64,000 nucleotides of DNA. It comes from Crossaster papposus. Its lineage: Eukaryota > Echinodermata > Asteroidea > Velatida > Solasteridae. The stretch lies in the NCBI GenBank assembly GCA_037893245.1, contig JBAIAA010000893.1, positions 620,001 through 684,000 of the forward strand. The letters run 5' to 3'. The notes below the pieces were generated by a model. The model was not told the origin of the DNA. It did not search any database and saw only the letters and a list, made by a program, of their open reading frames with translations. Below are positions 1-12,600 of the stretch, one piece after another; position 1 is the first letter of the stretch; each line of letters starts with the position of its first letter. The position numbers and the translations under genes were made by a program.

Positions 1-351
1 GACAAAATGGGGCACTTTATAGACATCGGGAATTGTCACATTAGGAAACCTAGACAAGCTGTAAACAGAATGTGGACTAACTTTCATGTAAAATAGGGTC
101 CGAATTAAAAAAAAAAATTGTTGATGATTACTGACTTAGAAATCTTTATAAAAATTCTACTTTTTGGTTTGAAAATGGCAGCACACTAGGTTTCATAATT
201 TTACAGGATGCTTGAGACCATTATTTACATGCAGCAAAGTAAGGTATTTTATAATAATTTTGTAGTTTTGGTGCATTTTGTTAATGTGTGCAAATGACGG
301 CATTCTGATTCTGTCATAATTGATACATCAATGAATTTCTTGACACCCCAG
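1..351. other. intron of PLEKHA-like gene with a repeat fragment
   Basis: No coding frame is supported here. The sequence is AT-rich and runs into the acceptor at 350-351 (CCCCAG). Bases about 185-265 (AGGATGCTTGAGACC, then AAGTAAGGTATTTTATAATAA) match 57320-57400, so this is a dispersed repeat fragment related to the end of family C. Confidence 0.6.
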
Positions 352-978
352 GTACATCCACAACCACGAAAACTACCCCGAGGAAAACCAACACGGGCGG
401 GACAAAACGGACCACGCAATCCCGCCGGCCATTTACGACTATCCTCCAGACGAGGACATCGACGGGTACTCATCCCCGGAGGAGGAAGTAAAGCATGACC
501 GTTTCAAAGACAACGATGATGACGACGACCTTGCCCATCGACAGCCATCCGACAGCGAACGAGTCGACAAGGAGACGTCCGACAGAGAAGAGTTTGGATC
601 GGACGACCGGAATCCCCACCACCGCCACCAACGCGGTGACGACATCCGCAGATCCGACTCGGACCGATCCCGAGACTTCCAACGACCAGTGTCAAGTCCC
701 GATGCGGACGACTATACCACGCTCCGCTTCTCCCCGCTCCAAGATGAACGCGAAAACGACCGCGAACGCAATGACGACCGCGAACGCGACCTGTACAACT
801 CGCTCTCGGAGAGTGACCAGGACCGGCAGATCGTCCCCGTGGAAGAGAGGCTCGTCAGTGCAGCAGCGCCCGTTCAAGAAGGCGGTTTCGACCCACGAGA
901 GACGTCTGATAGCGGTCGTGGAAGGCAAGATTCCAAATCGGCTTCTTTGGAGAATGACGGCGGCACAGCTCGATCAAG
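352..978 (+). CDS. PLEKHA5/6/7: PLEKHA-like exon a (window residues 1-209)
   Basis: Open from the acceptor at 350-351 in frame 353. It ends at AG|GTTCAT, a weak donor, but the two leftover bases AG join the A at 1460 to give Arg. The product is hydrophilic and disordered, beginning YIHNHENYPEEN, with acidic runs (DNDDDDD) and an Arg/Asp/Glu-rich stretch. There is no folded domain. Confidence 0.8.
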
Positions 979-3642
979 GTTCATATTTCCAAACTTTAAA
1001 AACGTAAAAAACTGACTTTGTCATCTTAGCCAAATATGGAGCTTCTAAGCAGAACAATTTTACCTAAACAAATTTGTTTGATAAACAAGAAAATATCTAT
1101 GAATTTGAGCAAAGATTTTTCAGTGCTAAGCAAAAATCCGTGCTTAGCAACTGTTATCTAATTGCATCAACTTTTTAATTACATAACTAAATTGTCAAAT
1201 GATATTTCAGTATCTATCTTGCAATATCATATCTCATCTCATAAGTGTACAAAAAAACACTAATTTGAAGCAGTTGTCAACAAAAATGTATTATTTTAAA
1301 CATTCTTCATTGTGGTTTTCCTTTCATTGCAAAAATGTCCTTGTATTGTATCACGTAATTCCCAAATTACTGTACAGTTACATACCCCATAAGTCCATTG
1401 CCAAATTGTTTTTTATAAATACAAATTAAATGCATTTAACATTTCTGATCTTCATGCAGAGACTCGCATTCCAGCCGGGCATCCCAGGACAGACACGGTG
1501 GCAGACACAGCGACAGACAGGGTGGGGAACCCCGCCACAGTTTGGACCGGCAGAGTGAGTCTTTGTCGAGCCGGGATGAGGGCCAACAGCGCAGCCGGTC
1601 CATGGGAGGAGGAGGGCGAGGCCGGCCGAGAGGGGGAAGTGGCGGGGGAGGGGGTGGTAGGCCGGCCCCCCACTCCCCAGGCCAGTACCCAGAGTCCTAC
1701 AACACCCTGCCCAGACCCCGGTCCAAATCCCGGGAACGAAGCAACACAGGTGAGAGAGACAGAGAGAGAGATTCAATATTATGATTTATGCTGAGCACAC
1801 ATTTCTTAAACTATATTTGCAAATAAGCAGACATGCAAAATTTTGACCTGGCATCATTTAATGAGTGGAAAGTTGCACATGGCCAAAAGGAGTTATAGGC
1901 CAAAAAGTTCATTTTTTAAGTGGGAGTTCGGTTTCGAGTTGTTAACGTTTTTACATATATACAAACCTTCTTTATGATATCCCAAAATTGTATAGCTCAA
2001 TCAAAACTCTAAAGTTGTTTTTTTGTGGCTGAAATGCACTTAGTGATAGTATAGTTGGCACGGTTCACAGACTTTGAACTCCATTTCGTCAAAACAAGGG
2101 AGCATGACTTCAGCTATTTCAAAAGAGTATAGCGGCGGCTAGGAATAAGCTACAGCAACACACAATACATCATTTTTAAATTTTGTTCGTTTTTATTTGG
2201 GACAGATGAAGGCCAATTCCAAAGCGACGGCAGGGGCCAGAAACCAGATGGGTCCTTGGACCGTCGGCAGAAGCCACAATATGATTCTTCCACAACCGAC
2301 TCTTTACCGAGTCCGAGTGGACGGATACAACCACATGACGATCCCCGGCGAGTGCACTCGTTGGACGATCGGCATCAGCGTCAGCGGCCGCACCGGGATT
2401 CCGACTCGCAGTCGGATTCTCGCCGCAGCCCCCGCGACAAACATCCGCCTCCAGCTCGTTCCTACCGGGACCAGGAGGGGCGCGGACGCGGACGCGACCT
2501 GCGGGATGTGCACGGCACAAAGTCGCTGGATCGTAACCAGAGGCCGCCCCACCGGTCTCCCGTGCATTCGCTGCTGGGAGCACCCCAGCACGGAGCCACT
2601 CTCCCTCACGATTACCGAAGTCCCGACGCGCGACGTCAAGACTACCCTGGGGCCCACGACCGCTCCGACTTGGACGTCTCCAAGTTGTCTACTCCGACAG
2701 GCTCTGTCGATGGAAGGGACAGAAGGAATCCAGAGACTGGAAGCCTGAGGCGAGGGGACCCGAGAGAGGAGCCTAGAAGAAATGATCCCTGGAGAGGCGA
2801 CCCACAGAGCGATCCAAGGCTTAATAGAAGGAGCGATCCCAGAGGTGACCCAAGACATCAGGGCCCTGGAAGGGAGGACAGATTTGACCCAAGGAGAAGC
2901 GATCCGAGAATGGTCGATTCGAAGAGAGGTGATCCCAGGCAGGGTGATAATCGAAGAGGTGACCCAAGGCGAAGTGACCTAAGAGAAGACCCCAGAGGTG
3001 ACCTAAAGAAAGGTGACTCCGTTAGTGACCCTAGGAGCGGTGACCCCAGAGATGACCCAAGGCAACGTGACCCTAGAGGTGACCCTAGGAGAAGTGACCC
3101 CAAAGATGACCCAAGGCAACGTGACCCTAGAGGTGACCCTAGGAGAGTTGACCCGAGAGATGACCCAAGGCAACGCGACCCTAGAGGTGACCCTAGAGGT
3201 GACCCCAGGCGAGGTGATCCTAGGAGTGACCACAGGAGGAATGACCCTTCCAAGGACAGGAGGAGGGAGATTGAGGCAATGCAGGGACGACGACCTCCTG
3301 AGCCTTTGCATTTCAAGTTTCCCAGGACCGGGGAGATGGTAAGTAAATCTACTAAGCGACAGTCTCCTGGGAACCAATCCCAAGCCATTCACATGTGATT
3401 CATGTGCACAATTTTGCAGATGCTTAGTTGATAAGCTACCATGTAGTCTCTGTGCTTAGCGAGATTCAAGTTTTGTAAATTGAAATGGTCTCCTTGAATA
3501 ACCCCAACCCAATTTCATAGAGAGTCGTAAAGCCAAAATAAAATTGCTGACGTTGTGCAGTCCCACATTTAATGAAAGCTGCTAAGCAGAAAAACAAATT
3601 ATTAGCAGATTTTATTTCGTCAGGGAACCAGTAAAAGGCAGT

Positions 3643-3677
<35 letters not shown>

Positions 3678-6600
3678 GCATGATAATTTAGCTGGTAACC
3701 TTCAAAGTCTCCGTGCTTAAAGCAGACAATCTGTCACCTTTAGTAGTAACCGTTTGACTTTTGTTGTCACTTGCAGTACCCCGGTGAAGTGACCCCAGAG
3801 CAGCGTTCCTTCCTTCAGAGCCCGCTTGTCCACCCAGGGCACGAGTTACTGACCTCCGAGCAGCGAGCGGATGCCAACAGCCCCATGGCCTATCAGCATA
3901 AAGAGGCGGGTTGGCCCACGGGACGACCCGAGGCCTATTATCAGGCCAAGGGGAGGCAGGGGGAAAGGTAATTGAACCGATTTGGAAACCATTTGAGTAT
4001 ATTTCTTAGGTTACTATCCTCATATAAACGCATTATATCTCGTTTTTATATTACACCAGCACGATTAGTAAACATAACGCTTCATTTAGTCAATTTGATT
4101 TTTAAATCCATGTTATGGCTCTCGCATGGTTAAAGGTCAAAGTTTATTCTGCTTGACCTCATCTTAATGTTTTTTTTTTTTTTTTTTTTTGGTAACCTAG
4201 ATAATTTCTCACATTAAGAGCTTAAATTTTAAGATAAAAATGAGTTTTGTCCAGCATTCCCAACTTGTTGATACAATGCTTCGCAGTAAGAGAGAAAAGT
4301 AGCAGGTTCAAAAATTTAATGACCAGGGGCCAATTTCATAGAGCTGCTAAGCACAATAATTTGCTTAGCATGAAAATTTGTCCTTGGCAAAAACAAAGTT
4401 ACAGACCAAATCTTTATTGTTTTCGATTGATAATCAGCTGTTTTTTGGCTTAGCATGAAAAACCCGTAGAACTTTGGCTGGTAACTTGTTTTTATTGAGC
4501 AAGACTTTTTTTGTGATAAGCACATTTTTATGCTTAGCAGCTCTATGAAATTGGCCCCTGTATTTTAAACACTGCGCGACGCAAAACACTCTTTCTAATA
4601 GCCAAACCATACCATCAACTATAAAGGCAATCTGTGATATTGACGCGGGGAGTGTTTGATTTGACACGGAATGACCCTTGTACAGTGGCGACAGAGAGAC
4701 ACCAGTTCACCGTAGTACGGAGCCTGCCGACTACATACCCCAGCCCGTAGAGGCCGTCATACAGCGCTCCGCCCCTAACAACGCCACCTTTGCCTCCGCC
4801 CCTCCCCTGGATTCTCAAGAACGCTATCCCGAGGAGCAGAAGAGAACGTCGAGCTACGACCGGCCTGCGAGGTTTGCCTCACCGATTGTCGAGGAGGAAG
4901 TCGGTAAGAGAGTATCTAGAAACAATTCTCAGAATTTTCTTTAAAAAAAAAAATTTTAAACATGTTTTTCACTGTATCCTGAAAATCGTGGAAAATCTGT
5001 AAAATGAGTTTCGCTTTTTCCAATCGGAAAAGTTGAGGAATTAAAAAAAAAAAGCTTTGAATCAGGGAGTGTTTAGCGCGCAACACACCCTGTTTACCGC
5101 GCGACACCCCCGGTTTACCACCATTGGTAATATGTGCCATTCTTTTAACTGACCCGCCTATCTCCGACCACCAGGAACCACCGAGCCAGACATTGCCCCC
5201 AGGCGAGCGAGGAACCGTCGCTCGAACAGGAACACCTTGGAGAGAAATGAGTTTGACACCGGGGATCAGCTGGCGCCGCTTACTGAAGGAGGGGGATCGA
5301 TCAAGGGGGTGAGTGGTTCCAGACTCGAGTGAAATTTTGACCCTGTACCGGGTGTATATAAAAAACAGAATGTTACTCTTTCTTCCATCACTCAAATTTG
5401 CCAAGTAACCAAATGTATCACTGATTCGACTACAACATATCATAACTACATCTGTTGGGCGAGTTCTGTCAAGATTTAAATGAATCAAATAAGTTAAGAG
5501 GGCCTAATATTTCGATCTTAACAAGATCTTCTTCAGAGACAAAATGGCTGTGTACAAGAAACAAACATATATAGGGCATCATACAGCATGATGCACATCA
5601 TGGATGGCAGAAGAAACACAAAAAGAAAAAGCACAGAGTCCAGTGAAACAATCAACAAAAGGAGGATTAGGCTGAGGGATTAAAGGGTGAGGTCAGTGTT
5701 GGTAGGATCCAAGACAGACCAAGGGGATCAAGGGGTATGAATTAAAATGAATTTAAATGAAATTGATCCAATGGTTACAGAGCTGTGATGCAATTTATTA
5801 GTCATGGACAATTCAGGGAAATAACAGTGCTCACCTGCACAGGGCCACATTTGACATGGTTCAGATTGTCAGTCGTATCTCCGCCCTGCCTTCCACTTAG
5901 GGCCAATTCAGCTGCAAGCAGCTCTCCGTCCCGTATTTATTACAGCTCTTCGCACCGTTCTGGTTCTAAGTAATGTTTACCAGATGCAGACGGTGAGGTT
6001 GGGGTTAGGAGTTTCCCTTTTAGGTGTCGTGTGAGGTTCTCCTTTCCGTTCAAAGTCGTTCATTTGAGAAAAAAAAATCCTTTGCCAAATGAGGATTATG
6101 AGGATTTTTTGTTGCAGTTACCTGTTCCCATGAGGTCGTCTGTTCTGATGAGGTCGTCTGTTTTCATGAGGTCGTCTGTTCTCTCGAGGTTGTCCACTCT
6201 CTCGAGGTTGTCGAGTCTCATGAGGCTGTCTAGTCTCATGAGGCTATTTTTGATAGAGCTTTCTGTTTTCATCAGAGCGTTGTTTCACATTACTAACTTT
6301 GCCCATTCTGATGACATAGTTTTCCCATGAGGTTTTCTGCGAGGTTAAATTTTTAATTTGTTGTGTGTTTTTTAGCCGAGGGAGCCAACAAGTAGATTCA
6401 AGAAGTGGCAGATGAAGGCTCAGCCGTACATCCTACTCTCCACGGGGATCCGCCTGCGTCTCAGCATCGCTGCCGGAGACCTCCTGGGCAAATCGGTAAG
6501 AAACGACCGACCAATTATGACTCGTGTGTGTCCTAGATGTAATACCTTAAACCCCAGTACGCAGTAAGCGTGATATATGTTACTGTAAAGTGTCTTGCCC

Positions 6601-9600
6601 AAGAACACCTTGGTCTTGATCCTGATTCTCGCTTGTGATCCATATAAACCTCAGTGGAGAGACGTGGTCTTCTCATGGACTATACCTTTAATCAGGATGG
6701 TGAGGCAATTGTAGTCAAGTGTCTTGCTCAAGAACACAAGTAAAGTGTCTTGCTCAAGAACACAAGTAAAGTGTCTTGCTCAAGAACACAAGTAAAGTGT
6801 CTTGCTCAAGAACACAAGTAAAGTGTCTTGCTCAAGAACACAAGTAAAGTGTCTTGCTCAAGAACACAAGTAAAGTGTCTTGCTCAAGAACACAAGTAAA
6901 GTGTCTTGCTCAAGAACACAAGTAAAGTGTCTTGCTCAAGAACACAAGTAAAGTGTCTTGCTCAAGAACACAAGTAAAGTGTCTTGCTCAAGAACACAAG
7001 TAAAGTGCCTTGCTCAAGAACACAAGTAAAGTGTCTTGCTCAAGAACACATGTAAAGTGCCTTGCCCGGCTAGCTTAGTTGTCGAGTAGTAAGTTGTCTG
7101 CATCAGAAAGCAGGTTCGAGCCCCACCCAGTAATCTTTTTTCTTCTAATCTCTCTTGACAAGATTGAGTATACAGTGTTTATAAAATACGTCGGTAAAGG
7201 CTAAATTCCATCTTATGAATTATTTTGTTCGGAATGATTCATTCTGACTTCCTTTTTTTATGACTTTGGGTGGTCAGCACGAGGAGCTGGTGCTGCTGCT
7301 GATTCAACTGCGCAGGGACCAGTCTAACCTGGAACGCTGGCTGGAGATGATCGACCAAGAAATGTCGCTCTTGACAGATCCGGGCAGCTTGCCGCCGGGC
7401 AGCCCCAGTCGCATCAGGGCCAGGTTTGTCTCGGTTGTCTGTCAGTCAGTTGTTCTCTCTGCCTCTTTGTTTGTTTAACCCTAACGTCCTAGGCATTCAT
7501 TTGGGGGTACAGTACACAGTACTACAATTCTCATTTAAGCCAGTTTAGTAAGAGTACTGCATACTACAGTTTACTCAAGTAGTTATTTATAGTATAAGGT
7601 GATGTTAGGGATAAATCTATCTGTTCTTGTATCACATTGTATCTCGTGATTTTTGGTACGTCTGAAGCTAGTTTCAATCACTGCAAATGGAATTTTTGGA
7701 ATTTTTTCCAGCAAAAGTCAGACAATTTAGTTTTTTTTTTAAAGTGCTGGGGACCCTTACTGGTTTAATGGTATTTCTGTTTCATTTGAACACCTTTCAC
7801 TGTTTTTTTTAATTGATTTTTAAAATATTTTTTTGGGGTTCAAAAAGCCAAGAAATCTGCTCAGCTCAGAAAATAGTTGCTGAGCAGAAACAGGTTACCA
7901 ACCAAAAACCATTACTTTTGCATATTGGTTTCGACTGGTTGCCAACTGATTTCTGCTTAGCGCATCAATTTGCTAAGCATTTTTTTTCTTCTACTTAGCG
8001 GCTCAACACAAAATTAACCCTCGTTTGTGTGATCTTTGACCGTGAACTTTTTTTAAAAAAACGCCTCACTTTTTTCTTCTCGTCACAGACATGATGATTC
8101 TCTCCACCGTCGTTCCAACCCTAACCTAAGCGAGGACCGAGAGTTCTTTGCCGAGTTGTCGCTGGAGCGCGAGGAGGTGGCTCGCGAGTTGGAGATCAGT
8201 CGTCCCTTGGTTCATTTGGTGGATAACTTGGTGCGCATGGGTAGCCTGTACGGCGGCGAGAACCAGATGATTGCCCAGGAATTCTACAGGGTAAGTGACA
8301 GATTAACATTTTGAAAACTGTTAGTACACAGGACTTGTACCTTAAAGGTAGGATACACCATTAGTAATTGCTTGAATTATCATGAATGGGTGGATTTAGG
8401 GGGTTGTATTTTATAGTAAATATCATTTAACTGACCTGTCCGAAGTTTTACAATCATGGATGCTAAAGAAAAGCGAGAAAAGCGGCGTTCGTTTCCAACC
8501 GGCGTCGAGCAGTTGTTCTTATGTTGTTCTTGTTTTGAAACGGATGGAGAAACGTTTCCAAGAGATTTTAGTTTTCTGTGTTTGATAAAGTTTTTTGTGC
8601 CGTTACGTCCCCTCTTTAATTTTGTTCCAATTTTGAGTCGAGGTTGTTTATTTTTTTATTTTTTTATTATTCTAAAATATCTTTATCAACCTAAAGTGTA
8701 CTTCTATCAACTGTAAGAACACATTTCTTAATTTTTAAAAAGTTTCTTCTGGTTTTTCTGTAGTGTTTTATGGTTGGTGTCTTACAAATCGACGCAGTCT
8801 TTTGTTGTTCACTGTGTGACGCCATTTTTTAATTTACTTTAACCTGCTTTGTGGTCTCGCAAAAAACAAAAATAATCCTGGAATTCATTTTTTTAAATTA
8901 AAAGCAAAATTTAGTTGAATTTAAATGTTGTTATTGTGAAGGACAAGGTTCAGATGGATCTCAACTACATCCAGCCCAAGAAACTCATCGAGTTCTCCCG
9001 ACGACTGGAGGAAGAGAAATTGGAGAGAGACCTGAAGGGAGAGCTGGAGCAGATACAGACGCCTGAGGACAGACTACTGGAGGTCTGGGGTCAAATTATT
9101 CATAGGCACATTTCATGTTATATATCAGACCGGTAGTCTGGTTTCAAGTCACCCGTAATCGTCTGCTCGTTCAGGTTTTTTTCGGGTTTTTGAGGGTGTT
9201 GCGTTTCCAGACACAAGTACATAAAACTAGATCGAGTTTTATCTGAATAATTGCACCTTTTATCTAAACAAAATTAAAAAAACAAAATTAGGGTGTTTTT
9301 TCTTCTTTTTTATCATTCCACTTTCTATAGGTTTTACGTGATAAAAGACCAATTGATTTAAACTATGTATTTTTTTTGTTCAAAGTGAACTTTCTTTGTT
9401 CACCTAGTTGGTTTTCATTAAGGAACTATTGAACTTTTGTCTCAAAATATTAAAACCACTTACATTTAAGCAAAAACTTTGCACATTTTAATGGTTAAAA
9501 AAGAAAAATTCCTCATATCTTTGTTTCATCTCTCACCCATTCCATCAGATTTTATACCTCCTTCAACAACAGGTAAAATTTGGCGAGAATATTGTCCCTT

Positions 9601-12600
9601 TGCCCGTTGAGTATGGCCAATAGATTCCCCATAATATTTGACACCCCCCCCCCCCCCCTTTCCTTCTCCAGTCTAGATTCTAGTCGATCATGATCTGGTT
9701 AACCAGTTCGCGCCGGGATTATTTTAACATCACCGAGCCGAGTCGCGGGATTATTTTTTAACGAAACTCGATTTAAGGCGGGTTCAGGCCGATGGTACCG
9801 GGAAGCACACCCACGCATTTCCGGCCTTGCTTGCTGCTGACAGACATTTCCGGCCTTGCTCGTGGCGTTTTTATTTGCATACGTTTTGAATCTGGGGAAA
9901 ACTTTGCGTGTATATACGTTCTCCGGCGCAAACTATTTAAAATCTGATCCAAGCTTTAAAGAAAGTGTCAACTTACCGAGATGTGTCCGTCCCATGATAA
10001 ATGGAATGTGCATGTTCTATTAGTAACGTCGTATAGTACTTCGTACCCTGTCGGGTATGAACATCCCCATCCAAGTTTTTGTTTGTGATAAAAGTAGACC
10101 CTGTCCCAGTTCCCCGGCACGAACAAAACTAAGACTAGGCCCTTGGGCTTCTGTGATTCCTGACTCTGAACAATAGGTAGTGCTGGGCAAGGAGTGGATT
10201 TTTTTATTGGAGTACTCTCAAGGAAAGTACTCGTAAAGTACTCGCGAGTAGTTAAAGGGATCGTATACGTTTGGTAAATGTAATCCACTGTTTGTTTCAC
10301 TCCTATATAGTTATAGATATATACCATAAAACTAACCTGTAAAAATTTCATTTCAAAAGGTGCTAGCGATTTTGAGATATTGCCGAAAATCTGGAGCGGT
10401 TATGTCCACGCAGGAAGAATAATCTGCATTGGAATACACAGTCTGAGAAACGTCACTGCAGTAACGCTTCTCAGATTCAAATTTTTGCGGATAAAAAGTG
10501 ATATTTTTTTCCATAACCGCAGTACTTCGAAGTGAAAAGTTTCTAAAAATGTATTATACTATCCAAAGCTGCTATACTTCTTACCAAGTAAGTTTTTATT
10601 GCCATTAATTTTTTGGAGTAATTACCAAACGTATACGATCCCTTTAACCAGATTTCTCATAAGAGTGGAAAGACTGTTACACATCCGTACATGTACGACG
10701 TAAAGTGACAACTCATTATTTAGCAGTGAGATAACTTTTCTAATGCAACGTTTTTCGGTCATTTACCCGAACATTGTTTGTTGGGGGTGAAATCCTGGGA
10801 GAGTTGAGGTGGAGCAAATTATTCCTTGATTGCTAGCTTCATTGATGACATTCATTCAGACAAAAAGGCAATTTTAGTGCAGAAACCGCAAAGTAGTTAC
10901 TTTTTTCTCAGTCAACAATGTAAAACCTGCTCTACTCGCGTAGATCGAGAGTAATACGAGAATCACAACATACTCACGAGTACTCGCGTTACTTGCCAAG
11001 CAATACTAATAATAATTCTGAATGTTTACTAACCTCATTTGTAGGAGAAACTGAACCAGCTGCACAAGCTGGACAAGAAGCTGCAGGAGATATCGGCCCA
11101 CGTCTCCCTCCTCAAGGAGGATAAGGACAAGATTGAGGCCTCCTTAGACCGGCTGAGGCGGGAGATGGAGAGGCACTGGGAGGACGGGCCCGAGGTGCTG
11201 GGCGGAATGGAGGACCAGCAGCGAAGGCTGGAACAGGAGCTGGTGAAGGTGCGGACTCAGCTGGCTCACGGGACAAAGGTGAGTGGGTTAGGGGGAAGAG
11301 TGAGGAAAGGGGTAGGCTTCTCTTGGAATGGCTGGGGCGGGAGATGGAGAGGCACTGGGAGGACGGGCCCAAGGTGCTGGGGGGAATGGAGGACCAGCAG
11401 CGAAGGCTGGAACAGGACCTGGTGAAGGTGCGGTCTCAGCTGGCTCACGGGACAAAGGTGAGTGGGTAGGGGGAAGAGTGAGGGAAGAGGTAGGCTTCTC
11501 TTAGAATTGCTGGGGCGGGAGATGGAGAGGCACTGGAAGGCCGGGCCTGAGGTGCTGGGGGGAAATGGAGGACCAGCAGCGAAGGCTGGAACAGGACCTG
11601 GTGAAGGTGCGAACTCAGCTGACTTACGGGACAGGGGTAGGCGAGAGAAGGGGTAGGCCTATCTTGAAATGGGCTGAACTCTAGATGATCATTTTGATCA
11701 TCCTCTTCAGAAGAATCCCACGTTTGTTCGTCAAGAATTGTTCTTCATTTGTCAAATTTTGGTTATCATTTTAGGAACTTGAGGAAATCGCAGCTGAGAA
11801 TGGGAAGATCGAGTACGAAGTGACGCTGCTCAGATCCAAACTTGACGGCCGTCACCACAGAAGTGTCAAGAGTCCAGTAAGTGGGTCCGATCAAAATCTT
11901 GTCCCGAAATCCAATTTAAGTTTTTGAGAAAATGCTGGTGTCTTACTTCTGCAAATTTCTGGTAATTTAGTTTTGTTACTCTTGTTTTTTGCCAAGGAAG
12001 AATTTTCATGTTAAGCAATTTTTTTGGTTTTAGTATGTAAATCTTTACTAAATTTGCCTGCCGTTTGCTGCAGCACGATGGCGCTACAACCAAGGAGCGG
12101 CTTCAGATGGAGAACGAGGTGACGCGGGTGCAGTCTCTGATGGACAGCCTGGGTAAACAGAGGAGCCTACTGGTCAACCAGATGCAGACGCTAAGAACCG
12201 GCCCCGTGGAAGGTAAACAGCGCCCTCTGTTGGTAGTGTTTAATCAGTTCACGTCGGAGGCCGTAAATAAACGCAAAGTTTTCCCCGGATTTAAAACGGA
12301 TGACGCATAAACACGCCACGAGCAAGGCTGTATATGTCTGTCAGCAGTGAGCAAGGCCGGAAATGCGTGGGTGTGCTTACTGGTACCATCGGCCTGAACC
12401 CGCCTCGGATCGAGTTTCGTTAAAAATAATCCCGCGCCTCGGCTCGGTGTTGTTAAAATAATTCCGGCGCGAACTGGTTAACAAGACGCATAATTCTTCC
12501 ACCGACCGAAATTACAAGTTTTGAGGTTCTATGTGCACTTATGCACAGTGGAAATACATTTAAACTGTGGGGTTTGTTTTTGTTCAGAATTTGATGATTT

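Noticed and set aside
2304..3392. Antisense open frames over exon c
   Set aside because: Shadows of the GC-rich DPR repeat; the sense frame has correct splice borders and phases.
6716..7066. Regular direct repeats as a CRISPR array
   Set aside because: No unique spacers; contiguous 26-bp units in a eukaryotic intron.
8456..8716. 86-codon open frame with MDAKEKREKRRSF
   Set aside because: Lies in a family C element; the same phrase recurs in other copies with stops.
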